Below are positions 52,703 through 61,657 of a stretch of DNA of 64,000 nt, piece after piece. Position 1 is the first letter of the stretch; each line of letters begins with the position of its first letter. The DNA is from Steroidobacteraceae bacterium (GTDB taxonomy: Bacteria > Pseudomonadota > Gammaproteobacteria > Steroidobacterales > Steroidobacteraceae), in NCBI GenBank assembly GCA_041395505.1, contig JAWLAG010000002.1, positions 749,001 through 813,000 on the forward strand. Direction: 5' to 3'. The notes under the pieces are model-generated. The model searched no databases and was not told the DNA's origin. It was given only the letters and a program-made list of their open reading frames with translations. The position numbers and the translations under genes are program-made.

Positions 52703-53653
52703 TCACTCCGCTACGTACCAGCGACGGTTGATCAACTCGAGTACGTAACGATCGAAAGGCAGGCCTTTGTCGGATACGTCGTATACAGCGCGCTTGTTGT
52801 CGTACTCGTAGGCGGGAGGGAGTTCCCGCACCAGGCGCACGGCCGCCAACAGCGTCTCGCGGGTACCCAGGCTGTTGTGGCAGTTCTTGACCAGCGTTTC
52901 GCGCGCGGTCTTGGACAGCAGGCGCTGGAAATTCGGACTCATGACATCGCTGTAATAGCCTTCGCAATCCTCGGCCAGCAACACCCGCTCGGCGCGGTCG
53001 AGCAGCTCACGAATCTCCGGGGTGTTCTCGCTCTTGCGTTTTGCGCTCGAAGGTGCCGCCGATGCGGCGCCGACATTGGCAGCGCTGCGACCATCGATGA
53101 GATCCTCGATCTGTGCCGCCAATTCGAGTGGCAATACGGACTTCCAATCCTTGCCATAGGGCATGATGGTCACCAGTTCGATGACCTGCTGCCGGCCGCG
53201 CTCGCGCGGCTGCTTGCCGCGGACGATCAGGTGCACGACGCCGTTGCTGTCCGGCGTCGCGGAAAGCGCCGACAGGCTTTCATACACACGCCCGCGCCAT
53301 ACCAGCCGATCGGCGAGGCGAGTAAAGAAACCGACGGGTGTCAGGCGCTCGAGATCGTTGAGCGGCGCCGCGACACCGAACAAGCGCGTACGAATGGTGT
53401 TGTCGGCTTTCTCGTTCTCATCGCGCAATTGCTTCAGTATGCGCTCGCGCAATGCCGCGAGCTCATCGGGGTGGATTGCGAAAGCAAGCGCCTGGGCGCT
53501 GCCGCTCGCGGTGGCGGCCAGGTATTCCTCGGCTGCCTTGCGCTGCGCGCCCGTTGCCGAATCGGCGTGTGACACGCTTGCTGCACCCGCAAACAGCAGG
53601 CAGAGCGCGCAGGCGGTCCATAGGGATCTTGCTGTCATTGGTATTTTGTCCAT
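52703..53653 (-). CDS. secreted protein of unknown function
   Basis: This 316-residue protein has a signal peptide (ARSLWTACALCLLFAGAASVSHAD), an N-terminal helical part (AAEEYLAATASGSAQALAFAIHP), a middle beta-rich part (VVHLIVRGKQPRERGRQQVI) and a C-terminal region with LAEDCEGYYSDVMSPNF and VLELINRRWYVAE. I recognise no named family. The start chosen is ATG 53653; ATG 53638 in the same frame is also possible. It lies between the endonuclease-like gene and the acetyltransferase on the same strand. Confidence 0.7.
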   Translation of the reverse strand: MDKIPMTARSLWTACALCLLFAGAASVSHADSATGAQRKAAEEYLAATASGSAQALAFAIHPDELAALRERILKQLRDENEKADNTIRTRLFGVAAPLNDLERLTPVGFFTRLADRLVWRGRVYESLSALSATPDSNGVVHLIVRGKQPRERGRQQVIELVTIMPYGKDWKSVLPLELAAQIEDLIDGRSAANVGAASAAPSSAKRKSENTPEIRELLDRAERVLLAEDCEGYYSDVMSPNFQRLLSKTARETLVKNCHNSLGTRETLLAAVRLVRELPPAYEYDNKRAVYDVSDKGLPFDRYVLELINRRWYVAE

Positions 53654-53684
53654 TGCTGCGTACTTCCTTTTCCGACCGGCGCCG

Positions 53685-54629
53685 CTAGCGCATGTTCCCG
53701 GCGGATGCCCGGCTGCCGGGTTCGAACTGCCCGAGCAGGGGCCAGTGATCCGAGCCAATGCGCGGGCCACGCGCGACCGCCACCGGCCGTAGGCGTTCAT
53801 CGAAGAGTATATGGTCAATTGCAAGCCCTACGGGCGGAAACCAGGCCGGCCAGGTCGCACGCTGCGCCATGGGCGGCGACAGCCAACGGAGATGGGTGTC
53901 CGCGAGCAAAGCCGCAAAGCGGGGCGATGCTGGCGAGAGATTGAAGTCGCCTGCAATGATCACCGGATCGGCCGACTCGCCGCGCCAGCGTCGCATTGCG
54001 GCGAGTTCGGCGTCGCGCCTGCTGAGGTGACCTGGTGTGAGCGGCCAGGTCAGATGGACGGCGAGCAGACGGATGCGCTGGCCGCGCCACTTCAAGGACA
54101 TCGTCAATTCGCGCGGACCCTCAGCCGAGAGCCGCACCGTCGAGACATCCTGCAAAGCCACGCGCGAGGCGACACACAGCGCACCGGTGCCGACTGCACC
54201 ATTGCAGTACCGGTAGGCGAATTGCTCCGCCAGCGCGGCGTGCACCCGTGCCTCGCTCATTTCGCTCAGCACGACAATGTCCGCATTGCGCTCACGCAGC
54301 CACTGCGCCAGGCGATGGGTTTCCTCGTTTCGATAGAACATGTTCGCAACGATCAAGGTAAGCGCGGCGTCGGTCCTGCGCTCGGCGACAGTCGCGGGCG
54401 GCGGTTGTCGCGCGAGCAGGAAGGCGCAAACGACGGCGCTCGGCGCAAGCCACGCCAATGAACGCCAAAGCCGTCCGCGCCAGGCGAGCGCGGCGAGCGC
54501 GGCACAGGCGAGTAGCTGCTGGAATACGAAATTGACCGCGAGCTCGCCAGGCCAGAACCAGCGCGCGAGCAGGGACGACGCCGCGCAGAGTGCGAGCGCC
54601 AGCGCGCCAGCACCCACCCAGCGCGGCAT
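53685..54629 (-). CDS. endonuclease/exonuclease/phosphatase family membrane protein
   Basis: This 314-residue protein has two to three N-terminal membrane helices (about 5-20, 30-48, 57-73). The EEP domain follows, with LIVANMFYRNEETHRLAQWL, ADIVVLSEMSEA (catalytic Glu), VHLTWPLTPGHLSRRDAELA, IIAGDFNLSP, LAIDHILF and the final SDHWPLLGQF. This layout matches inner-membrane EEP proteins of the YafD type. The natural substrate is unknown. It begins 8 bases after the permease stop, in the same operon. Confidence 0.87.
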   Translation of the reverse strand: MPRWVGAGALALALCAASSLLARWFWPGELAVNFVFQQLLACAALAALAWRGRLWRSLAWLAPSAVVCAFLLARQPPPATVAERRTDAALTLIVANMFYRNEETHRLAQWLRERNADIVVLSEMSEARVHAALAEQFAYRYCNGAVGTGALCVASRVALQDVSTVRLSAEGPRELTMSLKWRGQRIRLLAVHLTWPLTPGHLSRRDAELAAMRRWRGESADPVIIAGDFNLSPASPRFAALLADTHLRWLSPPMAQRATWPAWFPPVGLAIDHILFDERLRPVAVARGPRIGSDHWPLLGQFEPGSRASAGNMR

Positions 54630-54637
54630 TGCGCGGG

Positions 54638-55975
54638 CTATCGGTCCGCTTGCGCGCGGGCGTAGCCGACGCGCACACCGAGCAGACGAGCAACGACGAA
54701 GAGCGCCGCGTAGGTCAGCATCGAGACGAACAACCCGAACAATCCGGCCGCAATCCACGCCGGGGTATAGGCATAGGCGCAGACGATGCCCGCTACACAG
54801 GCGATGATCGCGAGCGGATTCACCGCCGGCAATCGGGCCAACAGATCGTTGCGATAGCTGCGGTTGTGAAACACATAGTAATCGACGATGACCGGTCCGA
54901 TCAGTGGCGGCACGATGCGCGCAAGCTGGTCGATCCAGGTCATGAAGTGCTGGTAGATGCCGAGTCCGAGCACGGTGCCCGCGAGTCCGCAAATAACCAC
55001 CATCACCCGCTTGGGCCGACGAAACACGCTCGCGGTCTGGATCGATGGCAGGTAAAGGTTCGCATCGCCCGTAGTCCATAGCGCGAGACTCATCGCAATG
55101 ATGCCGAACATGGCGATTACCGGGCCCACCGTGCGCATGTATGCGGTGAAGTCGAAGGTGCCGGAAACGACGCCGCCCATTGCGCCAACCAGCTGCAGGA
55201 ACAACTGCGCGATGACCAATACGATGAACGGTATCGCGATGGCCACCCAGGTCTTGCGCGCAAAGCGCGTGTACTCGGCCATCACGATGGCACCGACGAT
55301 CCACGAACCGATGACCAGGTTGATGGCCTGCATGTCAGTCATGGGTTGCGCAGCAGCCACGTCGCGCGACTTCGCCAGGAAGGCTTCCACGCCGCCGGCG
55401 CGGTCAATATTGATGTAGCCGGCGTAGATGCCCACCAGGATGAGTACGATCGTCGAAGGCACCGCGACCCGCTCGAGTCCGCGCACTCCGAAATAGGTGG
55501 TGACCGTATAGAGAATGCCCGCGAAGATCGCCACCGGATAGAACCATGGGCTGTCGAAACTGCCCGCCCAGGCGAGCCCGAAGGCGCCGACCACGATGCC
55601 CTGCCAGCCTATGGTCAGTGCGGCCAGAAACAGCACCGGCAATGCGGCACCCACGTTGCCGTAGGTGAGTCTATAAAGGAGTCCGCTGTTGCAGGCCGTG
55701 CGATAGCCCATGTAGCCCACCAGCGCTCCGATCACGAAATTGATGAGGTTGCCGTAGAGCGCGTTGCGCAGGAGATCGGGCCAAAATGGCAGGCCGGCAC
55801 CTAGGGATCCCCCGACGAAAAGGCCGGTGACCAGAAATCCCCAGCCGAATGCCAGCGTCAGCAGCGGTCCCGTCTCGCGGCGCTGCTCATCGCGCAACGG
55901 TTCCAGCGGATTGTCCGCGGTCTGGCTTTCATCGCGGGCATCGAGCGACCACCATCGCCGTATTGCATCGAGCAT
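54638..55975 (-). CDS. NCS1 cytosine/purine permease-like transporter
   Basis: This 445-residue membrane protein has about twelve helices and the NCS1 family pattern: LTLAFGWGFLVTGLFVGGSL, GNVGAALPVLFLAALTIGWQ, AEYTRFARKTW and PPLIGPVIVDYYVF. It is probably a proton- or sodium-driven importer of cytosine or another purine/pyrimidine base; CodB is a plausible relative. The exact substrate cannot be told. It is first in the minus-strand run with the EEP protein, and diverges from the pseudo-receiver/TonB gene across about 230 bases. Confidence 0.87.
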   Translation of the reverse strand: MLDAIRRWWSLDARDESQTADNPLEPLRDEQRRETGPLLTLAFGWGFLVTGLFVGGSLGAGLPFWPDLLRNALYGNLINFVIGALVGYMGYRTACNSGLLYRLTYGNVGAALPVLFLAALTIGWQGIVVGAFGLAWAGSFDSPWFYPVAIFAGILYTVTTYFGVRGLERVAVPSTIVLILVGIYAGYINIDRAGGVEAFLAKSRDVAAAQPMTDMQAINLVIGSWIVGAIVMAEYTRFARKTWVAIAIPFIVLVIAQLFLQLVGAMGGVVSGTFDFTAYMRTVGPVIAMFGIIAMSLALWTTGDANLYLPSIQTASVFRRPKRVMVVICGLAGTVLGLGIYQHFMTWIDQLARIVPPLIGPVIVDYYVFHNRSYRNDLLARLPAVNPLAIIACVAGIVCAYAYTPAWIAAGLFGLFVSMLTYAALFVVARLLGVRVGYARAQADR

Positions 55976-56208
55976 GGATTTCCCCCAGTTGTGTCCGGCG
56001 GTTTGTGACCGGATCGACGTTTTTCCTATTTAATACGCGCAAGGCGCCGATACCGCAAGCCCCCGTACTCGCCTCCGGCATCGCCGAGGCGGGCCTTGCA
56101 ATCGGCATCGACCGCGTTAGTCTCACGCGATGACCCGCGTCACGGACCGGAAGCGGCCGAACGCGGTACAAAGAGCCAGTTTTCCACCGTGCAGCGGGGC
56201 ATACTGCA

Positions 56209-58248
56209 TTGGAATTTGGCTCGACGGCAAAAGCGATCCACGAGGTCGGCCCAGTGCTTGAAAAACCGGCTGCCGCTACGGGCATGAGCATTGCTGTGCT
56301 ATCAGTCGATGGCACGCTTCTGCATACGCTCGGCGACGTGGTCGGCGAAAGCCACGAGCTCCTGCGGGTTGCGAGCGCGGCCGAGCTCACGGACCGCATC
56401 GTCAGCGCCGCCGCTGGTGTTGCCCTGCTCGACAGCGCAGCCATCGCCGAGCCAGTCGATCAGCTTTGCAGCAAATTGCGCCGGCAGTTTCCCGATCTCG
56501 TACTGGTCGTAGCCGGCACGACAGAAGATCAGGTGCCCCTGTCACCGCTCGTGACCGACGGTACCGTCTATCGCTTCCTGCACAAGCCGGTCTCCGCACA
56601 GCGGGTACGCCTGTTCATCGAAGCCGCGATGCGTCGCCACGATGAAGAGCATGCCATCACCATCGCCGCCGAGGCCGAAGCCGCCGCTGCCGCGGCGCGA
56701 GTTGCCGTCGAAGCGCGAAAGGCGCAGCGCACCAAGCCAGCCGGGCCGCCGCGAGCCGCGCTGTTCGCCGCGATTGCAGCGCTCGTGTGCGTCGGCGCAG
56801 GCGCCTGGTGGTTCCTGCAACGCGAGACGTCACCCGGCGGGACCTCAACGGCAACCCCGGCAACGACGGGCCAGAACAAAGGGCCGGCAACTGAAATCGC
56901 TGGGCTGCTGCAACGCGCGGCGGCGGCGCTCGAGAAGGGCGATCTCGTCACTCCGGAGACCGAGAACGCAGCGGCGCTCTATCGCGATGTTCTCAAGCTG
57001 GCGCCGGATAATGCCACTGCACAGAGCGGCATCGACGCCGTAGTCGACAAACTCCTGGCGAGCGTCGAGTCCGCGTTCGTGGCCGAACAACTCGACGTTG
57101 CCGAGAGCCTGCTCGGCTTCGCGCGCGAACTGCGCCCCGAGCATGCGCGCATCGCTTTTTTGAGCACGCAGCTTGCCAAGGAACGCGAGCGCGCCGTTCT
57201 CTTGCGTGCGCGACGTGCCGCCGCAAGCGGCAATCTCGATCGCGCCATCGAAGTCCTGGGCGAAGCGCCTGGGGCCAACCAGAATGCCTCGCTGGTCTCC
57301 GAGACGCGTCGCGCCTACGAGCAGCAGCAGGTCGACACGCGCGTTGGTGACCTGCTGCGCCAGGCCACCGATCGCCTGCGCAGCGGCGCGATCATCAATC
57401 CGGCAGGTAACAACGCCCAGTTCTATATCGAATCCGCGGCTGCCCTCGCGCCCGACAACAATTCGGTCAAGCAAGCCCAGCGGGCGCTCGCAAACCGCCT
57501 GATCAGCGATGCGCGCACCGCAGCGGAAGCGGCCGACACGGACAACACCGAGCAGCTGCTGCGCGCTGCGGAGCAAAGCGGCGTTTCGAGGGGCACGATT
57601 GCCCAGATTCGCGAAACCCTTGCGACGCGCACCACAGCCGTCAAGAACAACGACCTCACGAGGCTGGCAGGGTTGTTCAACCAGCGCCTCACCGCCAACC
57701 GGCTCCTGACGCCCGCCAATGACAGCGCGCGCTTCTACCTCGACTCGCTGCAGCGAACCGATCCGCAGCACCCGAGCACGGTCAACGCACGCGCCGCCTT
57801 CGCGCGCGAGACCTTGAACGAAGCGCGCCTCGCGCTGGCGCGGGCGGATTTCACTGGCGCAAGCAACTGGCTCGGCGAAGCCGAGCGTGCAGGCGCTGGT
57901 GCCGGCGATGTCGGTGCGGTGCGCAAACAGATAACCGATGCCCAGGCTCGGGCGGCGGCGGCCAACACCGTGGTAGCGGCAGGCTCGCTCAAGCTCAATC
58001 GCTATGTCGCGCCGAACTACCCGGAGGCCGCGCGCGGCCGTGGCATCGAGGGCTGGGTGGAAGTCGAGTTCAGCGTCATGCCTGATGGCAGTGTCGCGGA
58101 TGCACGCGTACTGAACTCCGAACCGGATGGCACTTTCGACCGCGCCGCACTGACCGCCGTTAGTCGCTGGCGTTATGAGCCGGTCATGCGCGATGGCGCG
58201 GCCGTCACGCAACGTGCCCGGCTGCGCCTGCGTTTCTCGCTGCAATGA
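56209..58248 (+). CDS. receiver-like domain/membrane helix/helical repeat/TonB C-terminal fusion
   Basis: This 679-residue protein has an unusual domain order. A receiver-like domain (about 26-145) has Asp75 in VALLDSA and Lys126 in FLHKPVSA but lacks the usual acidic pair. One membrane helix (184-203) and about 380 residues of Ala-rich helical repeats (each near AAxYRDVLKLAPDNAxA or ERLLxxAExxG) follow. A TonB C-terminal domain ends the chain (about 590-679: YPEAARGRGIEGWVEVEFSV, DGSVADARVLNSEP). The start is TTG 56209 or ATG 56284; both are weakly supported. The next gene, a kinase, also carries a receiver-like domain. Confidence 0.75.
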   Translation: MEFGSTAKAIHEVGPVLEKPAAATGMSIAVLSVDGTLLHTLGDVVGESHELLRVASAAELTDRIVSAAAGVALLDSAAIAEPVDQLCSKLRRQFPDLVLVVAGTTEDQVPLSPLVTDGTVYRFLHKPVSAQRVRLFIEAAMRRHDEEHAITIAAEAEAAAAAARVAVEARKAQRTKPAGPPRAALFAAIAALVCVGAGAWWFLQRETSPGGTSTATPATTGQNKGPATEIAGLLQRAAAALEKGDLVTPETENAAALYRDVLKLAPDNATAQSGIDAVVDKLLASVESAFVAEQLDVAESLLGFARELRPEHARIAFLSTQLAKERERAVLLRARRAAASGNLDRAIEVLGEAPGANQNASLVSETRRAYEQQQVDTRVGDLLRQATDRLRSGAIINPAGNNAQFYIESAAALAPDNNSVKQAQRALANRLISDARTAAEAADTDNTEQLLRAAEQSGVSRGTIAQIRETLATRTTAVKNNDLTRLAGLFNQRLTANRLLTPANDSARFYLDSLQRTDPQHPSTVNARAAFARETLNEARLALARADFTGASNWLGEAERAGAGAGDVGAVRKQITDAQARAAAANTVVAAGSLKLNRYVAPNYPEAARGRGIEGWVEVEFSVMPDGSVADARVLNSEPDGTFDRAALTAVSRWRYEPVMRDGAAVTQRARLRLRFSLQ

Positions 58249-58260
58249 CCGGGCGCGATC

Positions 58261-59553
58261 GTGGCCTACCGTATCATCGTCGTCAGTCGCGACCAGAAGT
58301 ATGCCTCCTGGTTGCGTCATCACATCGACACGATCTGGCCCGACTGCGGCGTACGGCTCCTCGATGTCAATGAATTTTCGCGCAAGCGTCGCACACTGAC
58401 CGATCGCGACTGCGATCTGATCTTCCTCGATCTCGAGTTCGGCGACAGCCCCGAGGATCCCAAGTCCGAGGGCCTGTTCTGGCTGCGCGAGTTGCGCAAG
58501 CAGTCGAATCTGCCATCGTTGGTGGCGGTTGCCCAGGACGGCAATGAACTCACCGCGGTGCGGGCCATGCGCCTCGGCGCTGTCGATTATCTGCCGCGAC
58601 GCTTGTTGACTTCGGAGCGCATCAAACAGGCGCTGCAGGTCATCGCGCGGGTCATCGAGCGCCGCGTCGAGGCGGCGATGCATTCGGATGTCGCGGCCAA
58701 TGCCCCGGGTCCCAACTTCTCGATTCCGCGTTACCGGCTGCAGGAGCGCCTCGGCGCCTCGGACAAGGCGACGGTTTTCAAGGCCTTCAGCGACGAGTCG
58801 CAGAGCGATGTGGCCATCAAGGTCATCAACGCCGAGGTCGCCAACCAGGACCAGGAGCGACAGCGGCTGGCGCGCGAGTTCGCTGCCATCGCGGCGCTCG
58901 AGCATCCCTCCATCGTGCAGATCTATGACTATGGTGTGCATGAGGGTCGCGAATACCTGGTGATGGAGTATTTCGCGCGCGGGGACCTCAAGGCGCGCAT
59001 GCGCGATCCACTGAACGCGAACGAGGCCCTGCGCTACGTCACCCGCATTGCGCAGGCGCTCGAAGTGGTCCATGCGGCCGGGCTCATTCACCGCGACCTC
59101 AAACCGCACAATGTCATGCTGCGCGACAACGACGACATCGTGCTGATCGACTTCGGCCTGGCGCGCGAAGCGAATGGCGAGGCTGGCAGCACGCGCACGG
59201 GCGTTTTGCGTGGCTCACCCTATTACATGAGCCCCGAGCAGGCGCAGGGCATGGTGCTGGATGCGCGCACGGACCTGTACAGTCTCGGAGTGATCTTTTT
59301 CGAGCTGCTCGCCGAGCGCAAGCCTTTCACGGGCGCCACCGCGATGGAGGTGCTCAACGCGCACGTGACTGGCGACATCCCGCGCCTGCCCGACGACGTG
59401 AGCGAATTTCAATCCATCATCGACCGGCTGCTCGCCAAGCGCGTCGAGGATCGTTTCGCGAGCGCCGAGGCACTGATCGACGCATTGCGCGAGATGCGCC
59501 GGGATGAGGACAAGCGCGAGGCCCCGGAACAGCGCTTCGCCGCGGCACTCTGA
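58261..59553 (+). CDS. receiver-like domain fused to Ser/Thr protein kinase
   Basis: This 430-residue protein has an N-terminal receiver-like domain (about 1-135) with Asp57 in LIFLDLEF, but one acidic residue of the pair is missing and the usual Lys is replaced (YLPRR). A eukaryotic-type kinase domain (about 155-415) follows, with VAIKVI (Lys187), HRDLKPHN (Asp279), DFG (297-299) and GSPYYMSPEQ. The glycine loop is LGASDKATVFKA, lacking the second and third Gly. Catalytic residues are intact, so activity is likely. It starts at GTG, 12 bases after the TonB fusion gene. Confidence 0.87.
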   Translation: MAYRIIVVSRDQKYASWLRHHIDTIWPDCGVRLLDVNEFSRKRRTLTDRDCDLIFLDLEFGDSPEDPKSEGLFWLRELRKQSNLPSLVAVAQDGNELTAVRAMRLGAVDYLPRRLLTSERIKQALQVIARVIERRVEAAMHSDVAANAPGPNFSIPRYRLQERLGASDKATVFKAFSDESQSDVAIKVINAEVANQDQERQRLAREFAAIAALEHPSIVQIYDYGVHEGREYLVMEYFARGDLKARMRDPLNANEALRYVTRIAQALEVVHAAGLIHRDLKPHNVMLRDNDDIVLIDFGLAREANGEAGSTRTGVLRGSPYYMSPEQAQGMVLDARTDLYSLGVIFFELLAERKPFTGATAMEVLNAHVTGDIPRLPDDVSEFQSIIDRLLAKRVEDRFASAEALIDALREMRRDEDKREAPEQRFAAAL

Positions 59554-59578
59554 GCGGTCGCGATCGCGGCCGCTGCGC

Positions 59579-60874
59579 TCAAGGCTGAAGCGTTGCGCGT
59601 TCGCGATGCCGGCGCCCGAGCCACCAGCCGTTGATCGCCCAGGCACCTGCGATCACGGCGCCGAGCCAGGCCACACCGGTCGCGCCCAGCATCCCCGACT
59701 CCAGCCAGTTGCGCACCTGTGCCGTCGTCCAGTCCGCGACACGGTAGACCGGCACATCGATCAGGTTCTTGGCCTTGTACTTGCTTTGCGCATCGAGCGT
59801 ACTGAAGAGCATTTCTCGCGCCGGCCGGATGAATGCATATTCGCCCCAGCGCCGCAGCACGAATACCACGGCGAGCACGGCGAAGCTGCCCGCCATGGCG
59901 AGGGCGGCAAAGCCGCCGATCATCGCAAGCGGCACCAGCACCAGCAGCGCACCCGCACCAAATCGTTGTGCGATGCGGCCGGTGAGGAAAACCTGCGAGA
60001 GCACCGTCAGTGTCTGCACACTGTAATCGAGCCGCGCGAATACCTGCGTGCGCTTCTCGACGTCGGCGAAGGTCGACTCCACCAGGCGCAGTTGCTCGAA
60101 ATACAGAAAGGTATTCAGCACCGAGATGAAAACGACATACAAGGCGATGGCCAGCAGGTAGGGCGAGCGCAGCACCAGTGCGAATCCGGCAAAGGGATTG
60201 CCGCCCAGGGCCCTGTCCGCCGTCGTTGCAACCTGCAGGGGCGCCGTCTTCCAGATGTTGATCAGCAGGCGCTGGCAGACGATCGCCGCCGTGAACATCA
60301 CGCCGCCCAGCACGAGCACGCCGCTGTTACCGATGTGCTGGACGCTGAGATCCGTAAGCACCGGCCCAAGCAGCGCGCCCGCCGTACCGCCGGCAGCGAT
60401 GAACCCGAACAGACGCTTCGCCTGGCCGGTATCGAACAGTTCCAGCAGAAAACTCCAGAACACGGACACCAGCAGCAGATTCAGCACGCTGATCCAGACG
60501 TAGAAGAACTCACCCGCCCAGCTGGCGCTCGACTCGCGGGCGAAAAGAAGAGCGCAGCCGAACAGTGACAACGCAACGATGGCATAGATCGCGGGCAGCA
60601 ACACTCCGCGGCGGACGCGTGCGACCAATGCGCCATAGATCGGCACGATCGCGATCGCTGCAATGCCCGTGTAGCCCCAGAGCTCCCCCACGCGCTCGCG
60701 GCCAAGCAGCGTGCCGATAGTTTCCCGCACCGGACGCACCGCGAAGTAGCCGCCCAGCACGAAGAAGAACAACAGGAGGGCGATGACTACCGCGGACGAT
60801 TCGCGCGCTTCGACCCGGGCAACACGATTCAGCAGGCGCGCCAGCGCACCGGCGCGCGCCGCGTCATCGCTCAT
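59579..60874 (-). CDS. MFS/nucleotide transporter-like membrane protein
   Basis: This 431-residue protein has about twelve hydrophobic segments and resembles the NTP/NDP exchange (Tlc/Npt) group within the MFS superfamily, with ALLLFFFVLGGYFAVRPVRE, FGFIAAGGTAGALLGPVLT and GEYAFIRPAREMLF. Similar proteins are found in free-living proteobacteria, where the substrate is unknown. The ATG overlaps the upstream SDR-like gene end by 11 bases. It converges on the kinase gene with about 25 bases between stops. Confidence 0.78.
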   Translation of the reverse strand: MSDDAARAGALARLLNRVARVEARESSAVVIALLLFFFVLGGYFAVRPVRETIGTLLGRERVGELWGYTGIAAIAIVPIYGALVARVRRGVLLPAIYAIVALSLFGCALLFARESSASWAGEFFYVWISVLNLLLVSVFWSFLLELFDTGQAKRLFGFIAAGGTAGALLGPVLTDLSVQHIGNSGVLVLGGVMFTAAIVCQRLLINIWKTAPLQVATTADRALGGNPFAGFALVLRSPYLLAIALYVVFISVLNTFLYFEQLRLVESTFADVEKRTQVFARLDYSVQTLTVLSQVFLTGRIAQRFGAGALLVLVPLAMIGGFAALAMAGSFAVLAVVFVLRRWGEYAFIRPAREMLFSTLDAQSKYKAKNLIDVPVYRVADWTTAQVRNWLESGMLGATGVAWLGAVIAGAWAINGWWLGRRHRERATLQP

Positions 60875-61652
60875 CCGGTTTCAAGCCAACGAAAAAGCTC
60901 GCCCAGTCTGCAGGACCGCGTGTCGGATCCGAGACGATTGCCAGCGTGCGGTTGATGGCCGATCGATTGCCCAGGGCGTTGACGCACACGGCAGCGACAT
61001 CGGCGCGGGGTATCTGCCCGACCGAATCCTTCGGGTCGCTCTGCAGGACACGAATGCCGAGTTTGCCGCCCGCCTCGTTGTTGAGGCCCCCGGGACGCAC
61101 GATGGTGTAGTCGACTCCTGAATCGCGCAGGCTGTTTTCGCCCCGCAGTTTCCAGATCATGATGTTGTCGAGGATGCGATTGAGCATGTGATCTTCGTGC
61201 GTCACTCCCATGGACGAGACCAGCACGAACTGCTGCACACGCGCTTCGCGCGCGGCCTCGGCCAGCGCCTTGACACCGCCATAATCGACCAGCTCCGGCT
61301 TGTTGTCGGGCTCGCGGCGACTGTTCGAACCGACGGCCGAGATCACGTAGCTGACACCTGCCATGGCGCCGGACAAGGAACCGGCATTGCGCACGTCACC
61401 GACCGCGTATTGCACCGAATCACCGAATTGTTCGCGCGCCTTCGCCTCGTCGCGAACCAGCGCACGTACCCGATAGCCCCGGGCCAGTGCCTGGGTGACG
61501 ACTTCCCGTCCAGTACCTCCGGTCGCGCCGGCGACCAGCAGCAGTGGCGGCAGGTCGGGCGCGCGGCCGCCGCCGGCACAGCCCGACGTGATTGCTGCCA
61601 GCACGGCCAGCAGTCCGGCGCGCAAGGATTTGTTGATTGTGCTTTGCATCAT
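60864..61652 (-). CDS. NAD(P)-binding SDR with lipoprotein-like N-terminus
   Basis: This 262-residue protein begins with a signal-like segment ending in ITSGCAGG (possible lipid Cys25). An atypical short-chain dehydrogenase fold follows, with the dinucleotide motif VAGATGGTGREVVTQAL, YAVGDVRNAGSLSGAM, VSSMGVTHEDHML and DYTIVRPGGLNNE. Lipid-anchored NAD(P)-binding proteins are unusual, because cofactor is scarce outside the cytoplasm. The start is ATG 61652, with GGAGG upstream. It overlaps the nucleotide-transporter-like gene by 11 bases. Confidence 0.8.
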   Translation of the reverse strand: MMQSTINKSLRAGLLAVLAAITSGCAGGGRAPDLPPLLLVAGATGGTGREVVTQALARGYRVRALVRDEAKAREQFGDSVQYAVGDVRNAGSLSGAMAGVSYVISAVGSNSRREPDNKPELVDYGGVKALAEAAREARVQQFVLVSSMGVTHEDHMLNRILDNIMIWKLRGENSLRDSGVDYTIVRPGGLNNEAGGKLGIRVLQSDPKDSVGQIPRADVAAVCVNALGNRSAINRTLAIVSDPTRGPADWASFFVGLKPDER

Positions 61653-61657
61653 GGAAC

